Under the pieces are notes generated by a model, which was not told the DNA's origin, did not search any database, and saw only the letters and a program-made list of their open reading frames with translations. Positions 48,370 through 58,305 of a stretch of DNA of 64,000 nt are shown piece after piece. This DNA comes from Shewanella glacialipiscicola (GTDB lineage Bacteria > Pseudomonadota > Gammaproteobacteria > Enterobacterales > Shewanellaceae). The DNA lies in contig NZ_JAKILU010000001.1 of the NCBI RefSeq assembly GCF_023283485.1, forward strand, positions 248,001 to 312,000, in the 5' to 3' direction. Each line of letters opens with the position of its first letter. Positions within the stretch are counted from its first letter, which is position 1. Made by a program: the position numbers and the translations under genes.

Positions 48370-48957
48370 TCACAGCATTTTGTTAATTTCGTCTAAATTA
48401 AGAGTGAAACTGGGTACAAAGCAGTCCATAAAATAGCTGACTGCTGGATCGGGATTAGTGGCAAGCATATTTTCTAGTCGTTTACGGGCAGTATTAAACT
48501 CACTGTTACCGGCGCGATTCTCTTCTAAGCACTTAAGATAAGCGCACAGAGTATCGGCGGATTTAACGATGGTCTTGTATATAGGATCGGCATAATCACT
48601 GATAAATAGGCTGCGATAATCCTCTTTAAATTCTTCTGGCACCATGTCTAGCATGCGTTGTTCGGCAATCGCCTCAATTTTTTTATACTCGGCTTCGATT
48701 TCTTTATTGAAGTATTTGACTGGCGTTGGCAAGTCACCGGTGAGGATTTCACTGGCATCGTGGAAAATGGCTAGACTTGTGGCTTGATGTGGGTCGAGCG
48801 CGGTGCCAAATTTTTTATTACTGATGATCACTAACGCATGGGCCACCATGGCAACTTGTAATGAGTGTTCTTGGACGTTTTCGGTGCGAACGTTGTACAT
48901 CAAAGGCCAGCGTTGGATAAGCTTCATGCGAGCTAGATGAGCAAATAAGTGACTCAT
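48370..48957 (-). CDS. yfbR: 5'-deoxynucleotidase YfbR
   Basis: A 195-residue HD-domain enzyme that dephosphorylates deoxyribonucleoside 5'-monophosphates. The metal-binding HD motif is split between [16 protein letters not shown] and [18 protein letters not shown], and the later Asp is in [13 protein letters not shown]. The start [14 protein letters not shown] (48957) is the usual N-terminus, with AAGGA 6 bases upstream; a longer frame of 46 extra codons has no support. It lies upstream of dgt, so two dNTP-pool enzymes are adjacent. Confidence 0.94.
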   Translation of the reverse strand: MSHLFAHLARMKLIQRWPLMYNVRTENVQEHSLQVAMVAHALVIISNKKFGTALDPHQATSLAIFHDASEILTGDLPTPVKYFNKEIEAEYKKIEAIAEQRMLDMVPEEFKEDYRSLFISDYADPIYKTIVKSADTLCAYLKCLEENRAGNSEFNTARKRLENMLATNPDPAVSYFMDCFVPSFTLNLDEINKML

Positions 48958-49111
48958 GTTTTTCCTTCTAATGAGTAAAGTGGGGCAGTGACCTTCAATT
49001 GAAAACAGTTCACATAAAATGGCAGGTGTACCCAAGTGAATGATTAGATTATCACAGCCTTGGATGACAAGTGAGCGGATAGGTACAGGATTCAATGAAA
49101 AGGGTTAAAAA

Positions 49112-49138
49112 ATAAAGCGATCCGTAGGATCGCTTTAT
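49112..49138. terminator. Terminator after alaA
   Basis: ATAAAGCGATCC and GGATCGCTTTAT form a perfect 12-bp stem with a 3-base loop after the alaA stop. It can act on the minus strand, and it precedes yfbR. Confidence 0.75.
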
Positions 49139-49175
49139 GAGACTCACGATTGTTCAGTATTAATGCAGAGTCTAA

Positions 49176-50390
49176 CTATTGTCGGTAGGTCTCAAGAAAA
49201 GTGCCAAACTCGGTAAATGCTTTCTTTAGATCTTCTTTGTAGGGTAAAAAAACTACTCGCAAATGATCTGGCTCTGGCCAATTAAAGGCGGTGCCATGCA
49301 CCAGTAGGATTTTTTTCTCTCTAAGTAAATCCAGCACTAAGCGCTCGTCATCCCGTAGATTAAATTTTTTCATGTCCAATTTTGGAAAAGCATACAACGC
49401 GCCTTTAGGCTTTTTCACGCTGACACCGGGGATTTGGTTTAATAGCTCATAACAAGCATCGCGCTGCACGGTTAAGCGGCCATTAGGTAAAATCAGTTCA
49501 TTAATGCTTTGATAGCCACCGAGCGCCGTTTGAATGGCATGCTGATTGGGCACGTTTGCACACAGGCGCATTGAGGAAAGCATCTCTAAGCCTTCTATAT
49601 AGCTCTTCGCAGCCTTAAGATTACCTGACAACATCATCCAACCGACCCGAAAGCCTGCCGCGCGGTAAGCCTTTGATAGGCCATTAAAGGTCACGGTTAA
49701 AATATCGTCAGACAGGCCAGCAGCAGGAACATGCTGGGCTTCGTCATATAAAATTTTATCGTAGATTTCATCGGCAAATAAAATCAAGCTGTGTTCACGG
49801 CAAAGCTCGACGACTTGCAGCAATAATTCTTTGCTGTAAACCGCCCCAGTTGGATTATTGGGGTTAATTAATACAATACCGCGGGTACGTGATGAAATTT
49901 TGCTTTTTATGTCATTGAGATCGGGAAACCAGTCTGCTTCTTCATCGCAACGGTAATGTACTGCTTTGCCGCCAGCGAGATTGGCCGCAGCCGTCCACAA
50001 TGGGTAGTCTGGTGAAGGGATTAAAATTTCATCATCGGTGTTAAGCAGACCTTGCATCGCCATCATAATGAGCTCAGAGACGCCATTACCGATATAGATA
50101 TCTTCAATATCGACCCCAAAAATTCCTTGTGCTTGATAATGCTGCACTATGGCCTTACGGGCAGAGAATAATCCTTTTGACTCACAGTAGCCTTGGGCAC
50201 TGGGCAAATTAAGTATTACATCACGGACAATTTCTTCTGGCGCTTCGAAACCAAAAGGCGCGGGATTACCAATGTTGAGCTTGAGTATTCTGTGGCCTTC
50301 GTCTTCTAAACGTCTGGCTTCCTTGTGCACTGGGCCGCGTATGTCATAGCAAACGCTATCCAGCTTGTTGGATTTAATGATAGGGCGCAT
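49176..50390 (-). CDS. alaA: Glutamate-pyruvate aminotransferase AlaA
   Basis: A 404-residue class I aminotransferase that makes alanine from pyruvate and glutamate. Visible features are NIGNPAPFGFEAP, EDIYIGNGVSELI, LINPNNPTGAVYS, LFADEIYDKILYD, and the PLP Lys in TFNGLSKAYRAAGFRVGWMM near residue 240. It matches the YfbQ/AlaA group. The alaA-yfbR neighbourhood is also found in E. coli, which supports the call. GGTGTA precedes the ATG but is not a strong ribosome site. Confidence 0.93.
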   Translation of the reverse strand: MRPIIKSNKLDSVCYDIRGPVHKEARRLEDEGHRILKLNIGNPAPFGFEAPEEIVRDVILNLPSAQGYCESKGLFSARKAIVQHYQAQGIFGVDIEDIYIGNGVSELIMMAMQGLLNTDDEILIPSPDYPLWTAAANLAGGKAVHYRCDEEADWFPDLNDIKSKISSRTRGIVLINPNNPTGAVYSKELLLQVVELCREHSLILFADEIYDKILYDEAQHVPAAGLSDDILTVTFNGLSKAYRAAGFRVGWMMLSGNLKAAKSYIEGLEMLSSMRLCANVPNQHAIQTALGGYQSINELILPNGRLTVQRDACYELLNQIPGVSVKKPKGALYAFPKLDMKKFNLRDDERLVLDLLREKKILLVHGTAFNWPEPDHLRVVFLPYKEDLKKAFTEFGTFLETYRQ

Positions 50391-51228
50391 TTACACCTCG
50401 GAACATGCAAAAAAATTAGCTTAAGTTAGCGCACCATAACGAAATTTCAGTTTAGATGAAAGAGGGGATATGCACAGAATCAGACTTTATTTATAAAAGT
50501 CTGTTAGTTAAATATGCTTTAACAGTCAGTTAATGAAATAGGAACAAGTTTTATATTCTGACTTTGACGTTAATTTAAGTTTGTTTAGCTATGATGTGTT
50601 GCAAAATAAACCGGCTGTATGCATTTCAGGGCTAAAATAAGTCAAATAGTGAATGATCCGATGGATCTAATGGGGTAGTCAGGCTGACTCATCACTCTTT
50701 ATTTTTATAGCTGAAGTGAAAACGTTAAATATAAGAACTTAGATTTTTATCCATCATAGTGTGGCGGTGTTGGATATCTATAAAAGTGTATTTTAGCAAA
50801 GCCTTAATGGTTGATTTTTAACCACACATTTTTGATAAGTTACACTTCTGCAACCTTGTATGCGTTAAATACTTCCTAGTGATAAATAGGCATATTTACT
50901 GAATGCTTATTAAATTAAATCGAACATAAACACTTAAGTTACGTTCGAGTTAAAAGTATTTAAAATCATTTGTTTAACTTGTTTTTCGTCATGAGCTATA
51001 AATTTATTTTCGACTAAATTAAATTTCTAGTTGACTCAGTATTCGATGCGCTTTATTTTCTGCGCGATGTTTTTGGCAAGGCACCTTAGATAGCAAGCAA
51101 TTAGCGGGTTTTATCTGCAGGGTTAGTCAACATGAAGCAGCTATGTTAGCGTTTTGAATCGTGTTGATTCTAAGCGTTATTCTAAAACCATTTGCCTTTT
51201 TGGCGATTTATTTAGAGGACCTAAGTGC
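50391..51228. other. 0.84-kb gene-free region between alaA and the NhaC gene
   Basis: An AT-rich divergent intergenic stretch. Short frames here lack ribosome sites and family likeness. It should hold promoters for alaA (minus) and the antiporter (plus). I see no clear operator, repeat or RNA element. Confidence 0.5.
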
Positions 51229-52611
51229 ATGTCAGAACCGACAGCGTTAAGTCTCATCCCACCTTTGGTGGTATTGGTGTTAGCTATTTGGTTACGCCGT
51301 CCCATTTTATCTCTGATCATAGGTGCGGTAACCGGTTTTCTGTTACTCGATCCCAGTCAAGTATTAAACAATTTTGCTAAAGTGTCATTGCAGGTCATGA
51401 CCGATGAAACCATAGGTTGGTTAATTCTGGTGTGTGGCGGTTTTGGTGCGCTCATTGCACTTTTGGTCCGCACCGGCGGCGCATTAGCGTTTGGCCGTAA
51501 TGCACTTAAATTTGCGAAGGGACCTAAATCATCTCTGTTGATGACGTTTATTCTTGGGATTGTGATTTTTATCGATGACTATCTCAATGCGCTCACCGTG
51601 GGTGAAACCATGAAGCGTGTGACCGATAAGTTTAAAGTATCCCGTGAAATGCTTGCCTACGTGGTTGATTCAACCGCTGCACCGGTATGCGTGTTAGTGC
51701 CGTTATCGACCTGGGCGGTATTTTTCGGTGGATTATTGGTAGACAACGGTGTTGCCGCCGAAGGCCAAGGCATTGCAGTTTATATGCAAGCGATTCCTTA
51801 TATGCTGTACGCTTGGTTAGCAGTGGCGATGGTGTTGCTTGTTGTATTAGGCATAGTACCAGCCATTGGGCCGATGAAAACGGCGCAGTTACGGGCCGCA
51901 CAAGGCGAGCCAGCGCACGCACAAGTCGATTTTGACCAAGTACAAACCTCAGATGAGTATGCGGTTAAAGCGATAGAGGAAGAGTTTAAAAATGCCAATA
52001 GCCAAGGGCAGTTACATAACTTTTTAGTGCCAATTTTTTTATTGGTTGCCTTTACCGTATACTTTGATATTGACGTGTGGAAAGGGCTTCTTGCAACACT
52101 GGTCATTACCATCCCTTATTATGCGGTGCAGCGTTTGATGCCGTTATCCGAGATGATGGATCAGATGATTGACGGTTTTAAAAGCATGTTACCGGCCATT
52201 AGTACCGTTATAGCGGCGTTTGTGTTTAAGGATGTGTGCGATCAGCTATTACTGCCGCAATATGTAATTGAATCGCTTAGTCCGTTTATGACGCCTAAAT
52301 TACTGCCAGCGGTAGTATTTTTATCGATGGCTATTCTGGCATTTGCCACTGGTTCTAGCTGGGGTATATTTGCGGTGACCATTCCCATTGTGATGCCATT
52401 AGCGCAATCGGTTGGGGCGGATATCCCATTAGTGATTGGGGCTTTATTGTCGGCATCATCATTCGGTAGCCAAGCATGTTTCTACTCTGATTCAACCGTA
52501 TTGGCCGCCCAAGGCTCAGGTTGCAATTTAGTGAGTCATGCTGTAACTCAATTACCGTATGCGCTCATCGCTGCTCTACTGGCATTTATCGGCTTTATCG
52601 TCATAGCGTAA
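51229..52611 (+). CDS. nhaC: NhaC-family Na+/H+ antiporter
   Basis: A 460-residue polytopic membrane protein with about eleven hydrophobic segments. The NhaC pattern includes LILVCGGFGALIALLVRTGGA, GIVIFIDDYLNALTVGETM (paired Asp in a helix), VVDSTAAPVCVLVPLSTWAVFFGG, and FATGSSWGIFAVTIPIVMPLA near the C-terminus. The start MSEPTALSLIPP (51229) has AGAGGA 11 bases upstream; a longer frame of 25 codons has no support. The substrate could be Na+ or organic ions exchanged for H+, since NhaC-like families vary. It has its own terminator. Confidence 0.85.
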   Translation: MSEPTALSLIPPLVVLVLAIWLRRPILSLIIGAVTGFLLLDPSQVLNNFAKVSLQVMTDETIGWLILVCGGFGALIALLVRTGGALAFGRNALKFAKGPKSSLLMTFILGIVIFIDDYLNALTVGETMKRVTDKFKVSREMLAYVVDSTAAPVCVLVPLSTWAVFFGGLLVDNGVAAEGQGIAVYMQAIPYMLYAWLAVAMVLLVVLGIVPAIGPMKTAQLRAAQGEPAHAQVDFDQVQTSDEYAVKAIEEEFKNANSQGQLHNFLVPIFLLVAFTVYFDIDVWKGLLATLVITIPYYAVQRLMPLSEMMDQMIDGFKSMLPAISTVIAAFVFKDVCDQLLLPQYVIESLSPFMTPKLLPAVVFLSMAILAFATGSSWGIFAVTIPIVMPLAQSVGADIPLVIGALLSASSFGSQACFYSDSTVLAAQGSGCNLVSHAVTQLPYALIAALLAFIGFIVIA

Positions 52612-52639
52612 ACTTGGTCATTAAACAGCTTCTAATATA

Positions 52640-52664
52640 AAAACCAGCTTCGGCTGGTTTTTTT
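52640..52664 (+). terminator. Terminator of the NhaC gene
   Basis: AAAACCAGC-TTCG-GCTGGTTTT with a UUCG tetraloop and a following T-run. Confidence 0.9.
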
Positions 52665-52840
52665 ATTGCTAAATCAATTGTCTAATAAGCCAGCTTAAGC
52701 TGATTAGATTTCGCTTTTAGGTATAAAAAATAGTCTTGTGCTAATAATGAGTGATTAGATATTCATAAAATGGTAGATAATTTTTAGATTTAAGAGGAGT
52801 TTTGTAAAATTGATTATATTTAAATAGGATTTTGCAGAAA

Positions 52841-52917
52841 TGGTACACCCGAGTGGACTCGAACCACCGACCCCTACCATGTCAAGGTAGTGCTCTAACC
52901 AACTGAGCTACGGGTGT
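52841..52917 (-). tRNA. tRNA-Val (GAC), copy 1
   Basis: A 77-base cloverleaf with encoded CCA. The acceptor stem is ACACCCG/CGGGTGT, and the anticodon GAC lies in CCTTGACATGG. Confidence 0.96.
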
Positions 52918-52955
52918 ATTGTATGAATTTCTATATTTATACTCTTAGAGAAGAG

Positions 52956-53032
52956 TGGTACACCCGAGTGGACTCGAACCACCGACCCCTACCATGTCAA
53001 GGTAGTGCTCTAACCAACTGAGCTACGGGTGT
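52956..53032 (-). tRNA. tRNA-Val (GAC), copy 2
   Basis: A 77-base copy, identical to copy 1 as far as I can read, 38 bases upstream of it in the transcription direction. Confidence 0.96.
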
Positions 53033-53252
53033 ATCGTTACATTTTAGCTTTATTCCAAAGCATTGCGCGTTGGAACGAGCGCTATATTAGGGGGATAGGA
53101 CTGGGCTGGCAAGCAAAAAAAGTAAATTTATCGTCAAATGGTGAATTGCTGTGCAACTTGTCCAGTGTTTCTACAAATTTACTGATAAAACCGTAGTTTA
53201 TCTTTCTGGCCTTAGTGGTTTAGCCATGTTACGTCGGCTATTTTATTCGTCA

Positions 53253-53286
53253 AATAGGCGACAAAGCTAAAATCTTGTCGCCTATT
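53253..53286 (-). terminator. Candidate terminator of the MATE exporter gene
   Basis: AATAGGCGACAA (53253-53264) and TTGTCGCCTATT (53275-53286) form a 12-bp stem with a 10-base loop just after the stop codon. The U-run is weak. Confidence 0.6.
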
Positions 53287-53301
53287 AAATCAATATGTTC
53301 A

Positions 53302-54681
53302 TCAATGGTGCGTTGTATCACCTTCGATAAGGCTTAAATGCACGCTATGTTTTTGAATATAACGTAAGCGAATAAAAAATAAGAAGGCAGCCGAGGTTAA
53401 GCCTGCAATAAGTCCTGTCCAGAATCCATGAGCCCCCATAGCGGGTACGATATGGTCTGTATATGCCAAGGTATAACCGAGTGTCATACCAATAGCCCAA
53501 TAAGAAAACAGGGTGATATAAAAGGCACTGCGCGTATCTTTATAACCACGAAGGGCACCGGCTGCGACAACTTGTACAGAGTCTGATAATTGATACAGTG
53601 CAGCCATAAGCATTAGGCTGCCAGCTAAAGCGACAACTTCAGCATCGCCATTATAAAGTTCGGCAATTTGAAACCTGAATATAACCGTTAAAATAGCCGT
53701 TGTCAGCGCGAGTAACAGAGCAAGTATCAAGCCTACTTTTGCCACTACTGCTGAAATATCAGCGCGGTCTTGGCCTAAGTAATAACCAATTCGAATCGAT
53801 ACTGCGATGCCAATGGATAACGGCACCATAAATACGATTGAGGAAAAATTCAGTGCTATTTGATGACTTGCGACGACCGTTGCACCTAATGGCGCAAGAA
53901 ATAGTGCAATGATGGCAAATAAACTCACTTCAAAAAAGAGCGCCATAGCGATTGGCATGCCGAGTTTAGTCATTTTTTTCATCGTTTTGAAATCAGGGCG
54001 ATGAAATTTACTGAAAGGAGCTAAAGCGGCAAACTTCTTATGCAACTGCATATAAATGATCATGGCAATCAGCATCGCCCAAAAAACTAAGGCGGTGGCA
54101 ATGCCACAACCCGCGCCGCCCATAGCAGGTACGCCAAAGTGACCATAAATAAAAATATAGTTAGCGGGAATGTTTACGGCTAAGCCGACAAAACCTATTA
54201 CCATGGTGGGTAAGGTATAAGAAATCCCTTCACTACAGCCACGCAGCACTTGATAGAGCACAAAGGCGGGGGCGCCCCATAAAATACCGTCGAGATATCC
54301 TATGGTTAAACGGTATAATTCAGGCTCTAAGTCCATGTGGCTAAGCACAAAGGGCGCTGATGCAAGAAAAATCATCACACCAATACCGCCGATGATGGCA
54401 AGATAGGCACCTTGAAAGGCCAGCGGTTGAATCGCTTTTTGATTATTCGCCCCATTATAGTGGGCAAATAAAGGTGTAAAAGCCATCAGCAAGCCTTGGA
54501 CAAACAAAATAGCGGGCAACCACAGGCTTGTGCCGACTGCCACTGCGGCCATATCCACTGCACTTACACGGCCCGCCATAACGGTATCAATAAAGCCCAT
54601 CATAGTCTGAGTGACTTGAGCTATTAGCACTGGGAGTGCCAGTTGGATTAAACGTTTGGCTTGATAGCCTGAATGATTCAT
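53302..54681 (-). CDS. norM: MATE-family multidrug efflux protein (NorM/MdtK-like)
   Basis: A 459-residue transporter with twelve predicted membrane helices in two MATE repeats. The N-terminal repeat has LALPVLIAQVTQTMMGFIDTVMAGRVSAVDMAAVAVG. The second has LGMPIAMALFFEVSLFAIIALFLAPLGATVVASHQIALNF. Such pumps export cationic drugs and dyes in exchange for Na+ or H+. It is divergent from riboflavin synthase, the same neighbourhood as mdtK and ribC in E. coli, which favours the NorM/MdtK subgroup. Confidence 0.9.
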   Translation of the reverse strand: MNHSGYQAKRLIQLALPVLIAQVTQTMMGFIDTVMAGRVSAVDMAAVAVGTSLWLPAILFVQGLLMAFTPLFAHYNGANNQKAIQPLAFQGAYLAIIGGIGVMIFLASAPFVLSHMDLEPELYRLTIGYLDGILWGAPAFVLYQVLRGCSEGISYTLPTMVIGFVGLAVNIPANYIFIYGHFGVPAMGGAGCGIATALVFWAMLIAMIIYMQLHKKFAALAPFSKFHRPDFKTMKKMTKLGMPIAMALFFEVSLFAIIALFLAPLGATVVASHQIALNFSSIVFMVPLSIGIAVSIRIGYYLGQDRADISAVVAKVGLILALLLALTTAILTVIFRFQIAELYNGDAEVVALAGSLMLMAALYQLSDSVQVVAAGALRGYKDTRSAFYITLFSYWAIGMTLGYTLAYTDHIVPAMGAHGFWTGLIAGLTSAAFLFFIRLRYIQKHSVHLSLIEGDTTHH

Positions 54682-54714
54682 AAATACAGCCTTTAACGAT
54701 TAAGCGAGCAAAAA

Positions 54715-55338
54715 ATGTTTACAGGTATAGTACAAGCCACCTGCGAGGTGGTTGCAATACATAAGAAAGATGGTTTACATACCCTTGAGGTAGCGTTTGA
54801 ACCTGATTTGCGTGAGGGACTTACGATTGGCGCAAGTGTGGCAAATAACGGGGTATGTCTCACAGTGACTCAGATTGCTGATGATAGGGTATTTTTCGAC
54901 GTAGTGGAAGAGACGTTATGGTTAACAAATCTGGTAAATTTGTCGGTGGGTCAAAGTATTAACATTGAACGTTCATTAACCTTTGGCAGTGAAATCGGTG
55001 GCCATATTCTGTCAGGCCATATCCATACCAAGGCCAAAGTCATGGATATCAGTCACACAGAACAGCATTATGATCTAACACTGGGTATTGAGCCTAAGTG
55101 GATGGACTATATTTTTTACAAAGGATTCGTCGGTGTCAACGGTTGCAGTTTAACGGTTGGTGAGGTGAGTGAATCGGGCTTTAAGTTGCATTTAATCCCT
55201 GAAACCTTAAAGCTAACAAACTTAAACCGCTATAACGTGGGTGACGAACTTAATATCGAGATAGACAGCCAGACACAAGTGATTGTCGATACTGTTGAGC
55301 GCGTACTGGCCAGACGTTTTAATGGTTCAGCGCGTTAG
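54715..55338 (+). CDS. ribE: Riboflavin synthase, alpha subunit
   Basis: A 207-residue enzyme that converts two 6,7-dimethyl-8-ribityllumazine molecules to riboflavin. Two tandem lumazine-binding domains can be seen. Each begins with the MFTGIVQ-like or GHIHTKAKVMDI segment and contains VANNGVCLTVTQ or VGVNGCSLTVGE. IGGHILSGH is present at the junction. The size is normal. I see no FMN riboswitch ahead of it. Confidence 0.95.
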   Translation: MFTGIVQATCEVVAIHKKDGLHTLEVAFEPDLREGLTIGASVANNGVCLTVTQIADDRVFFDVVEETLWLTNLVNLSVGQSINIERSLTFGSEIGGHILSGHIHTKAKVMDISHTEQHYDLTLGIEPKWMDYIFYKGFVGVNGCSLTVGEVSESGFKLHLIPETLKLTNLNRYNVGDELNIEIDSQTQVIVDTVERVLARRFNGSAR

Positions 55339-55374
55339 CCTTGTGTAAGCGTCTCGTGTTTAGTGCAAGCTGAT

Positions 55375-55575
55375 TTAATAGATTTGCTCGTCGTCTGAGT
55401 CGATATACAGCTCAACGGTGCGTCTCAATTCATCGATATGTAAGCGTAAGTGAATGGGATTACAACAAATTCGGCAATCATCGTAATAATCTTGATCTCC
55501 GCCGCTGGCATCGATACTGATATCTTGATGGTGCCCGCAGTGCGGACAGGCTATCACTTTGTTTATGACTTTCAT
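55375..55575 (-). CDS. CPXCG-motif cysteine-rich protein
   Basis: A 66-residue small protein with a zinc-ribbon layout. VIACPHCGHHQDISID gives the first Cys pair and DDCRICCNPIHLRL the second. Acidic residues dominate the middle and end. It belongs to the CPXCG small-protein group found in gammaproteobacteria, without a known role. The start at ATG 55575 has AAGGAGTG 5 bases upstream; a longer frame is not supported. It is convergent with ribE. Confidence 0.82.
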   Translation of the reverse strand: MKVINKVIACPHCGHHQDISIDASGGDQDYYDDCRICCNPIHLRLHIDELRRTVELYIDSDDEQIY

Positions 55576-55848
55576 GGTGCCACTCCTTATATAACCAATA
55601 AAGCGAATCGCTCTGCTCAATCAGTACTTCTCGGGTTTGGTTTGCTCATGCTACCTACTGTTTTGAGTGAGCTCCGAGTGCTCTGTATGTGCCTTCTAGT
55701 TAGAGTAGAGTATCTTCTATTAAGTACTTTCTATTAGAGTATATAGCAGAGTGTAGCGTGTTGACTTAGATGAAGTCAGTCTCAAAACGCCGCATGATAA
55801 ACCTTCTGGTTAAATTTTTTGCTTAGTGAGTGATGACACTTCTAGCAT

Positions 55849-56082
55849 TTAGTCTTTTACCGTCACCCATCCTTCAATTTCGCTACTATGTAACACACCA
55901 TCGTGTGCACTTTGGATAATATCGTGCGTTAAACGCTGTATTTGCTGTTCAATTTCACTTGTTATATCAAAGAGTAATATTTGCGTGTCGATCAGAGGGG
56001 CATTTACGCTTAACTCCTGCGGTTGAGGTAGCGCGCCTGCAGTAGTCATGATTGCCACTGCCAGTAGAATATAGTTCAACAT
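55849..56082 (-). CDS. Small exported protein, unknown
   Basis: A 77-residue protein with an N-terminal signal peptide (MLNYILLAVAIMTTAGALPQ). The mature part is short and acidic, with a helical stretch (EIEQQIQRLTHDIIQSA). AAGGGAG lies before the ATG. I recognise no family. It is either a small periplasmic protein or a weakly supported frame. Confidence 0.55.
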   Translation of the reverse strand: MLNYILLAVAIMTTAGALPQPQELSVNAPLIDTQILLFDITSEIEQQIQRLTHDIIQSAHDGVLHSSEIEGWVTVKD

Positions 56083-56330
56083 ATTTAAGCTCCCTTATCA
56101 TGGTTTAGTTATGTGTCATAAACGGATACCAGAATAGGGGCGTTAGATGACCACTAAGTTACCAAGACACTGGAAAATCATGAATTCGCTTTTTGCTTTT
56201 AATCCCATTTCTAGCCATTAGACTTGCGCCTTTTAGCTACGATCCCTTAGAATAAACGCCCTGTTACGCAAGGTGGCTAAGACTCCTGTACTGTCTTAAC
56301 CTAGCGAGCATTTTTCTCAATTAACTTAAC

Positions 56331-56360
56331 CCAAGTGGCCCTACGTGTGGGTCACCACTG
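56331..56360 (+). promoter_or_regulatory. Candidate threonyl-tRNA-synthetase operator in the thrS leader
   Basis: AGTGG-CCC (56334-56341) pairs with GGG-TCA-CCACT (56349-56359), where TCA is a 3'-side bulge. The 7-base loop UACGUGU has CGU, a threonine anticodon, at its centre, like the anticodon loop of tRNA-Thr. The AAAGGA ribosome site follows immediately. This is how domain 2 of the E. coli thrS operator works: ThrRS binds the anticodon-like arm and blocks its own translation. Confidence 0.65.
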
Positions 56361-56373
56361 GAAAGGATATTTC

Positions 56374-58302
56374 ATGCCTGTAATTACACTTCCCGATGGT
56401 AGCAAACGCGAGTTTGCTCATTCTGTCTCGACTCTCGATGTTGCCGCCGATATTGGCCCTGGTTTAGCAAAAGCGTGTATCGCTGGCCGCGTTAATGGCG
56501 AATTAAAAGATGCCTGCGACCTCATTGAAGCCGATGCTGAACTGTCAATCATTACCGCCAAAGACGAAGAAGGTGTTGAAATTCTTCGCCATTCTTGTGC
56601 GCATTTATTAGGCCATGCGATTAAGCAAATGTGGCCAGAAACCAAGATGGCGATTGGTCCAGTTATCGATAACGGCTTCTATTATGATATCGACCTTGAG
56701 CGTAAATTGACTCAAGAAGATATCGAAGCCTTAGAAAAGCGTATGCAACAACTTGCCAAAACTAACTATGACGTTGTGAAACAAGTGGTTAGCTGGCAAG
56801 AAGCGCGCGATACATTCGCAGCACGCGGTGAAGATTATAAAATTGCTATTCTGGATGAAAACATCAGCAAAGACGCAACGCCTGCGCTGTATCATCACGA
56901 AGAATACATAGATATGTGTCGTGGACCGCACGTGCCTAACATGCGTTTTTGTCAACATTTTAAATTGATGAGTATTGCAGGCGCTTATTGGCGTGGTAAC
57001 TCAGACAATAAAATGCTGCAACGTATATATGGTACTGCCTGGGCCGATAAAAAGGCGCTGAGCACACACTTAACCCGTCTAGAAGAGGCTGCTAAGCGTG
57101 ACCACCGTAAAATTGGTAAACAACTCGACTTGTATCACATGCAAGAAGAAGCGCCTGGTATGGTGTTCTGGCATAACGATGGTTGGAGTATCTTTTTAGA
57201 ATTAGAAAGATTTATTCGCCGTAAGTTAAATCAATACACTTACCAAGAAGTCAAAGGTCCATTAATGATGGATCGTGTATTGTGGGAACGTTCTGGTCAC
57301 TGGGATAAATACTCAGAAGCCATGTTTACAACCAGCAGCGAAAACCGCGAATACGCGATTAAGCCAATGAATTGTCCTGGTCACGTACAGATTTTTAACC
57401 AAGGGTTGAAATCTTATCGCGACTTACCCTTACGGATGGCGGAGTTTGGCTGCTGTCATCGCAATGAGCCTTCAGGTTCGTTGCATGGATTAATGCGCGT
57501 GCGTGGCTTCACCCAAGACGACGCCCATATTTTTTGTACAGACAGCCAAGTTCAAGAGGAAGTGAGTGCGTGTATCCAGATGGTTTACGATACTTACGCG
57601 ACCTTTGGTTTTGACAATATTGTGGTTAAGTTATCTACTCGCCCAGAAAAACGTATCGGTGACGATGCCATGTGGGATAGAGCCGAAGAGGCGCTTAAGC
57701 AAGCACTACGTGCCAATAATATTGAATTCACTATTTTACCCGGTGAAGGTGCGTTCTACGGACCCAAAATCGAATTTACTTTACACGATTGTTTGGACCG
57801 TCCGTGGCAATGTGGTACTGTGCAGCTCGATTATGCGTTGCCAAGTCGTCTTGGTGCAACTTATGTTGCCGAAGATAACAGTCGTCAAACCCCAGTTATG
57901 ATCCACCGTGCTATTTTAGGCTCGTTGGAGCGCTTCTTGGGTATCTTGATTGAAGAATATGCAGGACGTTTCCCAACTTGGTTAGCCCCAATGCAAGTTG
58001 TCGTGATGAATATCACCGACAAACAAGCTGATTATGTTGAAGAAGTTGTAAAATTTTTCAAAGAACAGGGTATTCGAGCGTCTTTTGACTTGAGGAATGA
58101 GAAAATAGGCTTTAAAATACGCGAGCACACCTTAAGGCGTGTCCCTTATTTGTTGGTCGTTGGTGATCAAGAAATGGAAAATAAGGAAGTCGCGGTGCGT
58201 ACTCGTGATGGTATAGATTTAGGTAAGATGCGACTTGAAGATTTCGCCACTAAAATCCATCAACAGATTTCGCTCCGTAGTCTCAAATTGTTGGAGGAAT
58301 AG
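56374..58302 (+). CDS. thrS: Threonine-tRNA ligase
   Basis: A 642-residue class II synthetase. The N-terminal TGS domain is followed by the editing domain with [10 protein letters not shown] and the downstream zinc or editing Cys in [15 protein letters not shown]. The catalytic core has class II motif 2 ([34 protein letters not shown]). The C-terminal anticodon-binding domain ends with [23 protein letters not shown]. The start MPVITLPDG (56374) has AAAGGA 6-7 bases upstream. infC begins within 6 bases of the stop. Confidence 0.97.
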   Translation: MPVITLPDGSKREFAHSVSTLDVAADIGPGLAKACIAGRVNGELKDACDLIEADAELSIITAKDEEGVEILRHSCAHLLGHAIKQMWPETKMAIGPVIDNGFYYDIDLERKLTQEDIEALEKRMQQLAKTNYDVVKQVVSWQEARDTFAARGEDYKIAILDENISKDATPALYHHEEYIDMCRGPHVPNMRFCQHFKLMSIAGAYWRGNSDNKMLQRIYGTAWADKKALSTHLTRLEEAAKRDHRKIGKQLDLYHMQEEAPGMVFWHNDGWSIFLELERFIRRKLNQYTYQEVKGPLMMDRVLWERSGHWDKYSEAMFTTSSENREYAIKPMNCPGHVQIFNQGLKSYRDLPLRMAEFGCCHRNEPSGSLHGLMRVRGFTQDDAHIFCTDSQVQEEVSACIQMVYDTYATFGFDNIVVKLSTRPEKRIGDDAMWDRAEEALKQALRANNIEFTILPGEGAFYGPKIEFTLHDCLDRPWQCGTVQLDYALPSRLGATYVAEDNSRQTPVMIHRAILGSLERFLGILIEEYAGRFPTWLAPMQVVVMNITDKQADYVEEVVKFFKEQGIRASFDLRNEKIGFKIREHTLRRVPYLLVVGDQEMENKEVAVRTRDGIDLGKMRLEDFATKIHQQISLRSLKLLEE

Positions 58303-58305
58303 ATC

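Noticed and set aside
55621..55740. Short TAGAGTA/CTATTA-like repeats after the CPXCG gene
   Set aside because: The units are short and irregular and do not form a convincing tandem array or hairpin.
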